A stretch of 64,000 nucleotides of DNA from Sambucus nigra (lineage: Eukaryota; Streptophyta; Magnoliopsida; Dipsacales; Adoxaceae), in the NCBI GenBank assembly GCA_949130495.1, contig OX422207.1:370967868-371031867 (forward strand). Direction: 5' to 3'. The position numbers and the translations under genes are program-made. The notes below the pieces were generated by a model. It worked only from the letters and a program-made list of their open reading frames with translations, had not been told where the DNA came from and searched no databases. Below are positions 12,108 through 25,013 of the stretch, in pieces. Every line of letters starts with the position of its first letter. The first letter of the stretch is position 1.

Positions 12108-13206
12108 CCTGTGACACCCCGCCCAATTAAATATAGGGTGATCAGTCCTCTACCAATTCAAAATAAGATATTCAGTTGGTCCATTCTTAGCATCACTGTC
12201 GAAAAACTTTTTAACATATTAATCGCCTAATATAAAATTAAGCTAGGTGTCAAAACATTTCTAATTTATTAAAACCAAGTGAATTCCATTTCTTTCCGTC
12301 TTAAAATATAAACCATTTAACTTCCATAACAATCCAAGAATAAATTATAAACCATCAACATACACAGGAATATAATAAGTGCTGTACAAGAATCAAATAC
12401 TGAACTAAATAAGACTGGATCAAACTCCCAGTTCAAAACTCCAAACCATAAACTAAACTGAATACAATATCTCCGATGAAAGACTAGAAGTGGGAGACAT
12501 ATGCCCTAAACAAGATGTCAAGATGAAACTGAATGGAAAGGATAGATGCGTCTACTGCAAGGACCTACAGCTTCCACAATAGCTGCAACACGTTAAGCAA
12601 TCCAAATCTCCAAATCTGATACCCATGTGGCTGAGCACCTGATATAATACATATATATATATAGCAAAAGAGAGAAGAGATACAAGAAATGGGTAAGAGC
12701 ACGATGTATAAAAATGATTTAGCAAGTATTTAAAACTTGTTCTTAAAACAATTCTTATATGCATGTTAGTTATCGAACTCTCACATGAGTTTCTCACCTC
12801 TCGTCTATTGCGCACGCCTAACGTATATCTAATCTCCCCCTAGTTATACCTACCAGTCTAACTAGTCAGAAATCCTACTAATACTAACTATGCTCACTAG
12901 TAGTATTCCCGTATTGCCCATACAATACGTTAATCAGATAATTTATCTCACCTACTAAGTTTCATTATTCACTGTTTGAATGGTTAATCTTTTATTCACT
13001 AAGATTATTTCACTTCTCATTTCCATTTTATCAACTAGTTTCACAAAGTATAAAGTTAACCAAGTACACGCATACATATATATAGTCTCATCATCCCTAT
13101 ATATATACACTAATCCTGCAACCTTAGGTTAATACCACTTGGTGCAATGTAATGATTATTATTATTATCAAGTCTACTAATTTCGCACAGTAGCAATATT
13201 CACAAG

Positions 13207-13208
<2 letters not shown>

Positions 13209-13248
<40 letters not shown>
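13209..13248. repeat. (TA)n microsatellite in A 5' LTR
   Basis: About 20 TA units. The corresponding position in the other LTR (6258-6318) has two shorter TA runs split by a short spacer. Confidence 0.95.
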
Positions 13249-13249
<1 letters not shown>

Positions 13250-13615
13250 TAATTCTGCACCCCCGGGCTAAGACCCATTAGTGCACTATCCAAAACATCC
13301 TGCATCCCCGGGTTAGCACCCATTAATGCACCTATCATTAACAATTCATCACCCCTGGGGTATGACCCATTAGTGAGCCTAACAATAAAATCTTGCATCC
13401 CCGGGTTAGCACCCATTAATGCGCCTATCAATAATAATCCAGCACCCCCGGGTTATCACCCATTAGTGCGCCAAACAATAGTCATCCTTGTACCCCCGGG
13501 TTATCACCCATTAGTACACTTAGCAATAGAGTTTCTTCACTCCCGAGTTATCACTCATTAGTGTGCTTAATTATAATGTTCTTGCACCCTCGGGTTATCA
13601 CCCATTAGTGCTCTT
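13250..13615. repeat. ~45-bp minisatellite in A 5' LTR
   Basis: Counterpart of 6325-6690, about eight units with 'acccccgggttatcaccca'. Unit order is kept between LTRs, so the array predates this insertion. Confidence 0.9.
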
Positions 13616-15160
13616 AACAATAATATCACGTAATAGGCATACACACATCCTATTATAATTTATAGGTATTTCTCCAACCTACATACATACTCCTCATACG
13701 TATTTTAACCTCATCACTACATATAGTATAAATATTTAGATTACTATCTCTCTCATAATCTCCAAGAAATATTCTCTCTATACCGAAATAATTAAAGTAT
13801 TAATTCTCCCATTCTTTTTCCGAAATTCTATCCTATTTGAATTTACTATTTGGCAATATCTCTCACTCCAATAAACCGGCAAACTCAAAACTGGACTTTG
13901 AGAAAATCCCCAAAAATTCACTCTGTCGCTCGAACCAGAAGGGTTGTGGTTTGAATGACTTCCACATGTCGTTCGAGCGACTTCGCGCGAGATGTCACTG
14001 TTCATCTTCTTTTCTAGAATTCTGCATTTTTCCACCATTTATGAACCTATAAACCTTTAAGATTCAACACCCAATGCCTCATCATCAATACCCATCAACC
14101 CTTACAGGTTATAAATCATTCCTAACCTCCTAGGATCATTAATTCGTTATAAATCCTCATAATTATATAAAATCCCCAAATCAATTCATATGAACCCTAG
14201 TTTTCAAATTTTCAATTCAAGAACCTAATCAACCCAGATTCGTTCATCAATATGTGATTCAATTTCGTAGTTCATCCTCTACATTCATGACAAAATATTA
14301 ACAACTAATTACCCCAACCTCTAATCATCATTTAACCTCGTATTTTCACCCAATTAACATGTAAATCAAGGATTGAATTCACCTACACTAACATGAGTAT
14401 GATTATTGCTAAAGAAAGCAAGTAATAAACACTTGCCTTAAATTGAAAGTCTGAATCCTTTGGTGATGTTGGTATAAACGCATTCCTCCCTTCTCGATCT
14501 ACGCGTTGGTGGTCACGGTTGTGCAACGTGATGCCAAATGAGTCTTCTCTCTTTGAATTTGGTTCTCCCTCACACCCTCCACGGCCGTTCTTGATTTATG
14601 TAACTTCACCCTAATGGAAACTCCCGTAGATGATATAATTATTCTCTAATTTTTGTCCATTTAATTTTCTCAAAAGTCCAAATTACAAAACTACCCCTAC
14701 GGGGTGCCGGTTTTGCCTAAAATCTCCAGGAGTCCAAATAAAATACCCGGGTAGAGTTTTCTGACTATCTCGACCCTCCCGAACTCAACGACACACTCGA
14801 AATGACCATACGAGTTACCAAAAATAAATTCTTTTTTTATTCCCTTCAATTAGTCCCGACACGACTCACACGCGTAACAGACTTAAATTACCAAACTGCC
14901 GTATTTCTCACTTCCGACAATTTATCAAATGTCATAATTCCATATTACATATCATACAGTAATATTTAATAGTTCACAGCAATAAGTATTAACCCTTGGC
15001 ACGCTAGTTAATAATTATTTTAATCTGAATTAATAACAAATTAATTCCTCGCATTTTAATTTAATTAATCCAACAACAATAATAAATCGCATACTTTACC
15101 TTAATAATAATTAATCACATAATTATTTAAATCATCAAAAATACGGGGTGTTACAATAAA

Positions 15161-16580
15161 TCTCACAATCATTCAGAATAGCAAACTCATTTAATAGTTT
15201 CTTAGAACAATTTATATCCACTAACCAAAAGAACAATTAATTTGAATGTTAAGGGAATGACACGAGTATCTTAACTTCTTTTATAACCACATTAGGTGAT
15301 TTGATACTCCCATTAATTTTACCATTCTTTAAATAATTTGATTTTTTTTCATTTTCGATTTCAAAAATAATTAGGGTACCCTCTTGAAAGTGTAGAGACA
15401 CAATTCTAAAACTCAATTCTTTTAGTGAATTCTAAATATATGCATGTACTAAACATTCTCAATCATGAGGGTGTGTCAAATTTCGTAAGTAACGTGGAAT
15501 TTATATAATATGCTTCTAACCATATATATTCATTTTTGTATGAATAACTCTTTTGGCAATATCGACATTGTTGTGTTTGACTTGTTCTTTTCTAATGACA
15601 TGGTTTATGAAGATCCACTATACAAGGACTATAATATCCCACTTGGGCCACATAGATCATTCTAAAATTATAAAACCTTAAGAGCTCAAACGTGAGTATT
15701 AATATTCATAACTGACAACTCAAGGACAATCTAGTCTATTAAATCGTCAAAGTAAGTCTAGAGTTAAAAGAGTCTGATATTCAATTATGCCCCAAAATTG
15801 AAGAGTTTTAATAATAAAGCTAATTTTAAGTTCAACATTATGATATAGGATCAAAATTATTTTACTTCTAAGATTTTCATCAAAAATATACTTATACAAA
15901 CTATCAATGAGAATACCATAATTAAAGAAAATATATTCTCATATAAACTTAAAGATCTTTTGGTATTCTCAAGGCAAATCACTCACTATCAAATTTAAAA
16001 TAATTAAAGGTCATCGAGCGGGTTTTAAATGATTCCAAAATAACATAATAAAAGGAATCCAAGAATTTATGGTTTATTTTATGATTTGTCTTGTAAGTAT
16101 CCTCATATCAATTTAGAACTATTTTTCGTATCACTTTAGTTTTTAAAAATAAAATAAATTATTTCTTTATTATCGAACGACACATTATAATTCACACAAT
16201 ATAGCTTAAAATATAAATGTTACTTAATGGATACTCATATTCTAATCTCTAACATTATGAGATTTCGCATAAATTTTATACCTAATCAGTTTAAGAATTC
16301 TTCAAATTGTTAAAAGAGTGTCATACACTAAGTTATTCATTAATAGTGGGTTACTCAAGTAAAACTGAATTATATTAATTAGCAATTTTAAGTGAAACTT
16401 AACTTATTCACTTCATTTTAAGAAGTCAGTCTTGAGAACATTAAAATGGATAAAACATGTCATTTAAGAGAAATAAAATAATATACAATTAATGAGATAA
16501 ATAGTTCACTACATTAATGTTATGAGTTGACAACTCGTACATTGATAACATTTCTAAATCTGGGCTTTCTTTTCTAATAA
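15161..16580. other. Internal segment of element Z between A and B
   Basis: About 1.4 kb, AT-rich and full of stops on both strands. It lies between the right flank of A and the left flank of B (CTTTG at 16581-16585), so it is part of the host copia element Z. I could not assign a pol domain. Confidence 0.55.
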
Positions 16581-17580
16581 CTTTGTGTGACACCCCGCCT
16601 ATTGAAATAACGGGTGGCTGACCCCCTACTAAAATAAAATAAGAGTCTCATATGGATCATTCTTAGCATCACTGTCGAAGTTCAATTAATTACTAATCAC
16701 CTATTAGTTTAACAAGCTATTCCAAAGTTTAATCTTAAATTTTTCATACTAACTAAAACCATTCATCATAAACCCATGAAATAAACTATATAATCAATCA
16801 CACCAGTAAAAAAATGCGAAAACAAATTAAAACCAAGTACCTAATAAATTATTGGTTACTAAAATCCAATACAATCGTCGGAACTAAATTAAATAAAGAT
16901 GAAAGTAAATAAGTTTGATAATGGGGCAACATATCCTACTAATAACTGAAGAGATATCCTAATCTAGGATAGAAATAATGGAAGCATCTACTCCAAATCT
17001 TGCAAGCCGTCACATTAGATACAACTACGTGATCCCTGAAAGAAGAGTCATCCTTGGTGTTCATGTGGCTGGACACCTAAAAGTTTTTGAAAAATATTTG
17101 ACACGGGTCAGAGAGCAAAACCTTTTAAAATATTTGGCAAGTGTATAAATTGAAATAATGAATATGTAAATCAACTTTTTATATTTGAATTGGCAACGCA
17201 CTTGCATGAGATAATCATCGCCCCTCATCTAATGTACGCACCTAATTTGCACACCTAACGTATACACTTAACCCTCCTAGTTGTGTTAGCCTGTCTAACT
17301 AGACTTGTCACTAACATCAATGTTATACTACCCTGACCCGAATATAACGTCCACCCTCAGTTCATTAATTAGCTTTCACAATCACTTAACTAATATCCCA
17401 ATAAATTATCACTATTTAAGATGTAACTGTACTCCGGTGATTTTTACACAATCACATTTGTTTATCTACACCCATATATATTTATTCTCATCTTTATATA
17501 CGAGTTTAATTCACGCAATTTACTTGCACCCATATATAATTATTCACATCTTTATATACGTAAATATTTCAGACAAAGGT

Positions 17581-17582
<2 letters not shown>

Positions 17583-17656
<74 letters not shown>
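17583..17656. repeat. (CA)n-(TA)n compound microsatellite
   Basis: About 25 CA units followed by about 12 TA units. The counterpart in the other LTR of B (43613-43685) has mostly TA, so the two copies evolved differently after insertion. Confidence 0.95.
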
Positions 17657-19184
17657 GAACATATATATATTGCTATATATGTAAAATCACTAGAATTTTA
17701 TCAAGCTCCAGGAATTTACTCCACATTCTGGGCAAGCGGGTCGGAGCCTCACCGCCAAACTCAAAAATAATAAACGAACACCGAAGGCGATCATGGTCTA
17801 AAGTCTGTGCTCATAACCATACCACATTATTCCACGGGACGCCAAAACCTACATCATGTGGTCGTGCACAGACCTATGACCTTGGGGAACGATTTTTCCT
17901 CTGCTGAGATTTTCTAGAGTGACCTCCCACGGCACACAACGTCCACCGATAGCATATCCACTAAGATGGGTATGTTTCACTTAAATATCATACGCACAAA
18001 TATTATTAACCATATGTATATATATATATATATATAATTCCAGAGTCCGGGTAATACGTGCCTATCTTCTAAAACACTAGCCGAATTATCCCGAGTCTAC
18101 CTTGACTACAAAATACATAATCTCTTATTATTTTGATTACACAGATAGATTATCAATTTTGGACACTAAGCCCTTCTCAACCAGCCTGTATCCTTCGTTA
18201 CTCGAATTTCCCCTAGTTTATAGATTAAGTATTCCATGCGTTCTTTATCCTAAATGCCCATTTTTACCTCACTCCGGAGTTTATCCTACACCTCTTCATT
18301 ATCAATCCTCATCCAAAATAAATTTCTAGAAGTCCTATTACCATTAACGAGTCTTATAAAATTCTCAAAATCCAATTTAATTTATATAACAATCAAACAA
18401 AGGGACTAGATTTGGTAAGGGAATCAAATCGGTTCAGTTTGGGGGCGAACCGGTTCGCTCTTGGAAAACAGCACTACAGACCTGCTACAATAATACGAGT
18501 TTTTCCCCACTTTTTCATCCCAAGATAAAATATCCTAACCCCATCAACTAGTAGCATGAATACATGTATTAATTGTCCGGGAATCATCAAAACTAAATTA
18601 ATTCATGGGACTTATGTGTGACACCCCGCCTAATTAAATACCGGGCGATCACTCCTTTATTAAATTAAATCAAGGTAAACAGTTGGTTCATTCTCAGCAT
18701 CACTGTCGATAAAAATAAATTTTCCAATTTAACACCCTAAATAATTAAGCTAAGTGTCAAAACCATTTTCATACATAACTTTCCAAATTTTATTTAAAGA
18801 AAAATTATTTATTTATTTTAGTTAACCACATTCAATAAGTAAGAATCACACCACATTTAAATTCTGCAACATAGTCCAATTAATTTAATACATTCGTCAA
18901 TCGAATGTCAACATACGAAATCTAAAGTCACACATCCAAAACTGAATGAATCCCATAGTAACAATACTGGAAATAAATTAAATACAAATGTCCAATAACA
19001 ACGGAATAATGGAAAGAGCTACACATTCCCAACTAAATGAAAGTACTAAGAGTGGATCCGAATGAACGAAGTCGTCTAATCAAGAGACCTGCAACTCCCA
19101 CCTAAGCTGCAGCGTGTTCCTTCCAAGAGATCCTAAGCAAGATGCCCCTGTGGCTGGGCACCTGTAATACATACATATATATAC

Positions 19185-19189
<5 letters not shown>

Positions 19190-19244
<55 letters not shown>
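19190..19244. repeat. (GA)n microsatellite in LTR F
   Basis: About 27 GA units, directly beside the conserved LTR hairpin at 19247-19260. Confidence 0.95.
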
Positions 19245-19248
<4 letters not shown>

Positions 19249-19809
19249 GGTCAGAGCCTGAAAGTGTGTTTGATTTAAAATACGTTTAGCAAGTATTTAA
19301 ATTGATACAGACCAATGCAACAACATATTAGTGCGACACTCTCTTGAGAAATTCTCACCTCTCTTCTAATGTGCACACCTATCGCACTAACCTTCCCAAC
19401 GGTTTGTCTTATCATTTATCGCACTAATCTTCCCAATGATTTAACTTATCTTAGATTACTCGTAAGATTTCAAAATTCCACGTTTCAATTGTTTGAAAAG
19501 AATATTTCAATTAGTAACCAAAGTTCTCATTTTGACTTTATTAATCAATAATTTTTCCAGTGTCATATTTTACTTTCTCAAAACAAGTATTTATAATTGA
19601 GTCATCAACCATGTCCTACATATCACATTAAAGTAGACAGTTCCAGATTTCAGAATTTCATATATATATTAACTACTCATAAAATATATATATCATAACA
19701 GCACCCGAAATAAAACTATGGTGCGGGCATACTCTACTATCCAATCCCCGTATCACTCGTACTAAGGGAATACAAATTAGGAATCACTCTCGAACTGTAT
19801 TAACACATA

Positions 19810-20030
19810 CTCAAACAATATTGAGGCGAAGTATAGATTCCAAGTCCCTTAGGACCGTCTGAACTATCACTGCGATAGCCTGTACCAAGGATACCTATAC
19901 ACAAACAATATGAGGCGAAGCATAGATTCCAAGTCTCTAAGAGGAAAGCACATATCCGCATCTCTTAGGACCGTCTGAACTATCATTCCGATAGCCTGTA
20001 CCAAGGATATCTATCTTCTAGGTTACAAGT
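19810..20030. repeat. Tandem duplication in LTR F
   Basis: Two copies of a 90-120 bp unit. 'caatattgaggcgaag' (19816) and 'caatatgaggcgaag' (19911) start the copies. 'taggaccgtctgaactatca' and 'gatagcctgtaccaaggata' occur in both. The second copy has an extra ~30 bp ('aagaggaaagcacatatccg'). Confidence 0.85.
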
Positions 20031-20587
20031 CAATATCCCTCATAAAGGTCCCATCGAGATAAGACTGTCCCAGCGCGGAAACCTCAGGGATAGCAAGTAG
20101 CGTGGGCATGATTTTCACACATAGATAGTATATACATACACAATCATACAACTATACTAATATTACCATCTCAATAATGGGTAAATTCTCAATTCCCATA
20201 ATTACGTCATTCGCATTTATTTCACATTATATAGTTATCACGTATAACCATTCAAAATCTTACTTTAAGTTGAGGAACTTTTCCACTTACTACCTAACGC
20301 TTCATGGATTATATCCTCCCACTCATAAAATTCAGTAGGTATACATATTTGTCCCAAAGTAACTCACTTACATGTCTCTCTCTATTTAAGTCATAAATTT
20401 ACCGACCCTTATGTAATTATCCTAAAATAAAATCTTTGCCCGTCATCAAGGGTCCCAAAATTTATTCACATGTCCTACTGGTCTTCCCTATCCCCCAAAA
20501 CATTTTATTAAGGATGCCCAAAAATTATCTCACAATAAATTTGAATTTCAACTAATTAATAAGGGAAACATGAGTCTGCCAGGAGGG

Positions 20588-20663
20588 GTCGATCGATCGA
20601 GGTCTGGGGCTCGATCGATCGAACCTTCGATCGATCGAAGCTCTGGGCTCGATCGATCGATCA
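20588..20663. repeat. CpG palindrome cluster of LTR F
   Basis: Four copies of a self-complementary word, TCGATCGATCGA or a close variant, at 20589-20602, 20610-20622, 20626-20639 and 20648-20663. Linkers are short (such as 'ggtctggggc' and 'agctctgggc'). The cluster lies about 1.1-1.2 kb from the sense 5' end of the LTR, as do the clusters of A and B. Confidence 0.9.
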
Positions 20664-22733
20664 AGCAGGTATTTCGATTTCTGCAGAATTGCAGTTACGG
20701 GTTCTACCACTTTTCTTCATCCAAATCCATATTTTCCAAACCCAAACGTCCCAAAAATTCTACTACTAACATTATAACAATATACCAGATGTTTTTAACG
20801 TAAGGCATGAGTATTTCTATCATTTAAACAGAATTATCAACCCAAAATTCATACACAACTTCAAGAACCCTAAAATCTCTAAATCATGGTTCTAATCTGT
20901 TTTACCCCAGAATTTCTATCTTAATTACAAAAAAAATTTGTGGGTTATCTTTCTACATCACAAGAGACTTCCAGAATAAGGTTTAAGTCTTTACTACATG
21001 CAAATTCCTATCAAAATTTGGGTTTTCTTCCATATATTTCATCCCTAATCATTCCTAAACTAATATGGAAATGGCACCAACGAAAATAGCAAGATAAACA
21101 CTTGCTTGGGATTTTCAGAAGTCTGGATTGCGACTGATTTTGGTGTGGTTACGTTCCCCGTCTCGCGATCTACGCGTTGGTGGTGGCGGCGGCGCAAACC
21201 GTTGAGTTTTGGGCCTTGAAATTGCTTGAGAGCTCTCTCCTCTCTTCTCCAATGGCCGTTCTAGGTTTTGGGTCTTTTTAACCCTAGGTGACAATCTCAA
21301 TATCAGATATAGCCCCTCTGATTTTCGTGGGTTTAATTACCCAAAAATGTAAAATGACCAAATTGCCCTCCCGGGTTACTAATTAGGCCTAAAAATGCCC
21401 CGAGACCCAAACTACACCCCCGGGTACACTTTTCTGACTATCTCGACCCTTCCGGACGCGTTGGCACACTCAAAAAGACCATACGGGCAACTTATAAAAT
21501 ATTCACTTTTTATTTATCAAAATTTAGTCCCAACGCGACACGAGCACGTCCCGACTTAAATTTCCGAAATTGTCATTTAACTCACTCATGACATTCAATA
21601 TAACTAATATAATATATTACTTTGCTCATTAGTAATATTCAACAAATTTTCCATAATTACTAACTCTCGTCACGTTAATAATTATAACATAATTAATTTC
21701 TGAATTTTTATTAAATAATTCACTCACATTAAATTTAATAAATCCCCAAATTAATATAGCATAAAAATACGGAGTATTACATTATGTTGTTCTTGGTCCA
21801 ACATCAATTATGTCACAATTTCAAATAAAAATCTTGACTTCATGATCAATGTTTCATCCTTTCAATTCAAGATAGTGTCTCCCAATCGAGACCAATATAT
21901 CTAACATGTATTCATGATTTTCTCAAATCATTAACAAATTTTCATGCAACAATATCATAAGAACGCAGTCATATTTATCGTTCTAAAATTCCCTTTGTTT
22001 TTCATATAAATTCCACTGCCAAAAATTAGTTTATTTGCCTACCTCTTTTTATATGGATCATAATACTCAACAAAACATAAAGAAAGTTTACACACTTTCC
22101 TTTATATATAGAATAGACATGAATATTTTTCTTGTAGTGTGGATCAAGCCAAGAACTCCAATAATGATTGCCCTCCAAATCAAGCCTCCTTCAATCTCTC
22201 TTGTGTTTTTTCCTCCTCTTTTCTACCCAAAATAACTCTCAGGGGTTTCTATGAGTAAAGTGCTTGCCTCCTAGTCTTAATCTCTTTTCTAAACCACTTA
22301 ATCCTGAATTTAGGTTAACCTCTTAATACAAAATGACTTAAATGCCCCAGAATAGGCCCCCGACTAGTCTAAAAGGCTCCCGATAACAAATCCCTACCCC
22401 CACGTACTTGATTTTGACTATTTTGACCTATTCTGAATTAACTTTGCACTCGAAATCACCATTCAAATCACCAAATATAAATATTCTATCTCATTCTACA
22501 AATAGCCTACCTGAATGTCCCGGTTGAGATACCATCAATTTTCATCGTTACCCGATACGACGTACTGACAATTTACCAAATTTAATTTACTACTAACACT
22601 TAGTAAATTTTATTTCCATATAAATATTAATTTTACTCTCACTAATTAATATTTATCAATTAATCAATATTATTACAAGCACACATGTAATTAAAATGCT
22701 AAAATTAATTGTTCAAAAATACGGGGTGTTATG

Positions 22734-22760
22734 TACTTCCCCCCTGCAAAGGAATTTTGT
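22734..22760 (-). promoter_or_regulatory. PPT and adjacent conserved block of element B
   Basis: In sense, CCTTTGCAGGGGGGAAGTA sits next to the LTR start. The neighbouring 'gaattttgtcctcgaaat' is the B version of the block seen beside the PPT of A. Confidence 0.82.
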
Positions 22761-24096
22761 CCTCGAAATCGGGTTATGCATGGAACCAAAAACTTCGGAT
22801 ACATACTCGCAAGACATTCGAACGTACTCAAAATCAACTCGTGATGACATTTTAATGACTCCGCTATACACTCGCTAGTGGTACCATCCAAACTAAAGGC
22901 ATAATCATTACGGCCCAAGATTAGCAATGAGTCTACTCAAATCATTTCATATCAATATACTCCATCATTCTTAAGGTCTCGCTTATACAATGAAATGAAA
23001 AACTATTGCAAATCCGATAAATATGCTTCAAAAAGATGAGCCTATGCTCCACTAGCTCTGTCATCTTAATATTAGAAAAAGCCCTACTTACCTAGGTGCC
23101 CATATTCCTTATTGTCCAAATCCCATACTTATTTTAATGGAGAAAAATACCTGCAATAATGTATGACCACTCACAGCAGTCTTTTAACTCTTCGGTTCGT
23201 GACGGTGTAACTCTTACTAATCTATACGAAAATGACTTTGATTAACTTAATCACTGTCGATCGGATCTAAATTGCATCCGACCCACAGAAATTATTATCT
23301 CCCCACCCTTAACCAAACACGGGGCGGTCAATAAGGCCTCTAGCCTCAAGTCTCAAAATACATCTTTCTAATAATAGCTGGTATGAGTTGTTACACGCCA
23401 CTCTACCAGGGGTAATTTTTCCTCTCAACCACCTTACTGTCTATAATACATAATTTCTCGCTTTCTTCAACTGCCTAGTCACTTTTCCCATTTACAACTT
23501 GATTTATGGGTAATACGTCTTGCTCAAACGCAACTCCGTCTCCACTACCTTCTAATAACCTAACCAGAGGTGGGAAACATTGATCGTATTTCGATCCACA
23601 ATAATGTTGGGCGGCGTTTCGTGCCGTCTCATTATCCTCCTTCAATTAAATATAAGGCACACTGCCCGATAGTGTAATTCACCCAAATTAATAATAATTT
23701 CTCCATCCATCTCGGTCATCCAATTCCACAAACCCAATAGAAATTATGCCTTTTTCACGATATTGGTAACCTAACAATGAACTTTATTCGTTAGCCTAAC
23801 CATTTGTCACTTGAATCACTTAATATTGTAAAATTTCTAGTTGATCGCCTCGGACCAACCTTTCCCCCCTCACGAGTGGTGCATCTAGTGGAAAATGTTG
23901 TCATGTCTCACTCTACACCGATCCACAAGCTCAACATCCCACGTCAAGTGGTACATCTTACTCCCTTTTTGGGGTATACTAAAATCGTGATCCATGCGTC
24001 TGCTCCAAAATTTCTCACTTCATGGGTCTGTCTCGTTGGTGAAATCAACATCCTATTTATGCACAAGGCTCCCTCACAACTTGGCTGAGTACGACT
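22761..24096. other. Internal segment of element B left of C
   Basis: About 1.3 kb of the 3' untranslated internal region of B. Small ORFs on both strands (such as 22691-22927 and 23804-24088) match nothing recognisable. No RT or integrase motif is visible. It ends in CGACT (24092-24096), the left target-site copy of element C. Confidence 0.55.
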
Positions 24097-24947
24097 TGCG
24101 ACAACCCACCATCCGAAATAGGGGGTGGCCAACCCGATACTCCAAAATAACGGAATCATGGATGGAATCATTCTTAGCATCACAACAAAATAAGAAGTAT
24201 GCGGGATAACCACTCCTTATTTTAGAAAAACAGGTTGCCAAAAATTTTGATTTTTAAAGTTTATAAAATAAAACAACTTAACAACCCCATAAAAAAAGAA
24301 AGTGGAAATCCAGAGGAAATTATATTACATACCCCCAAATGTACAATAAGGGACCGAATATGCTGTCGGTCACTGACTCGTACAATAATATTAAACAAAT
24401 TCATTAAATTACATAATACATTGCATTAATCAATTACAAAAGCTTGGGACTCGCCCAAGTAAAAAAGAACCCGATCTTTACTAGAGTGCAAGGATGACGG
24501 CGTCTATTGCAATATGTTCCGTAATACCCGCAAAGCATCACGGCTCATCAAAATTATACCGAGATTGGAAATGTCAAAACAGGCGTCCTTGCAGTGGAGC
24601 ACCTGGACGGATACAAGATGCATGCACAACAAGAAATATGAACGGGTCAGGGCCCGGTTCTATATGATTACCAGATGAATAAAAAGTATGACAGTTATGA
24701 ATGATAAATCATGATGAAAAGGAATGAGAATCTACCTACACAATTTAAAGCATAAGCTAAGACAATTTAATTAATCAAAAATCTAATTAAGTTATGCAAG
24801 AGGAAAGAATAATTAACATAAATTTAAAACTCCATCATTTTATACCATTCCATTTCATTATTATGTTCCTTATCAGGAACTCATAATTACAGTGTTTATG
24901 CTCTTTCTAGCATTCCATTCCTTAGCAGGAATATAATCATCATCAAA

Positions 24948-25013
24948 TGCTCTTTGTGGCATTTCATTGTGCTCTTTGTGGCACTTCATCGTGCTCTTTA
25001 TGGCATTTCACGT
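24948..25013. repeat. 22-bp tandem repeat in LTR C
   Basis: Three units of 'tgctctttgtggcatttcat' type, the third with 'ttatgg'. The same three units are at about 31781-31846 in the other LTR. Confidence 0.85.

Larger units (their letters stand above)
5161..15155 (-). mobile_element. Element A: full-length non-autonomous Ty3 retrotransposon (Tekay-like LARD)
   Basis: A complete 9,995-bp LTR element on the minus strand, flanked by perfect ATAAA duplications (5156-5160 and 15156-15160). LTRs of 3,096 bp (5161-8256) and 3,046 bp (12110-15155) enclose a 3.85-kb internal region. The sense order is 5' LTR, tRNA-iMet PBS (12096-12107), internal domain, PPT (8257-8274), 3' LTR. The termini (sense TGTAACACCCC to GGGGTGTCACA), the long LTRs and the 'gaatttcgtcccgaaattc' block beside the PPT fit the Tekay/Del chromovirus group. 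No intact gag or pol is present, so the size plan matches large retrotransposon derivatives (LARDs). The LTRs differ by a few per cent by eye. It is inserted in element Z. Confidence 0.9.
12110..15155 (-). repeat. 5' LTR of element A
   Basis: 3,046 bp, collinear with 5161-8256. Its palindrome cluster (13969-13993) has one unit fewer than the other copy (7039-7095). The hairpin found at 5737-5750 is damaged here (about 12690-12703). It ends TTACA at 15155, followed by the ATAAA duplication. Confidence 0.92.
18617..21781 (-). mobile_element. Solo LTR F (Tekay-like)
   Basis: A single 3,165-bp LTR, on the plus strand TGTGACACCCCGCC to ATACGGAGTATTACA, flanked by perfect TTATG (18612-18616 and 21782-21786). 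No internal domain is present, so the element was reduced to a solo LTR by LTR-LTR recombination. It shares blocks with the LTRs of A and B: 'cagcatcactgtcg', the hairpin at 19247-19260 and 'tgactatctcgaccct' near 21434. It contains (GA)n at 19190-19244, a tandem duplication near 19810-20030 and the strongest palindrome cluster of the window (20588-20663). Confidence 0.9.
16586..22733 (-). repeat. 3' LTR of element B, split by solo LTR F
   Basis: On the plus strand it starts TGTGACACCCCGCCTATTG and ends GGGGTGTTATG (CA end mutated). The two parts, 16586-18616 and 21787-22733, match 42660-45620 across the insertion. For example, 'tgttcttggtccaacatcaa' resumes straight after the TTATG duplication and matches about 44690. 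It holds (CA)n-(TA)n at 17583-17656 and a palindrome cluster at 18427-18458. Confidence 0.88.

Noticed and set aside
15590..15680. Plus-strand reading 'MVYEDPLYKDYNIPLGPHRSF' as a gene fragment
   Set aside because: Short, single frame, in AT-rich old element DNA, with no match to a family I recognise.
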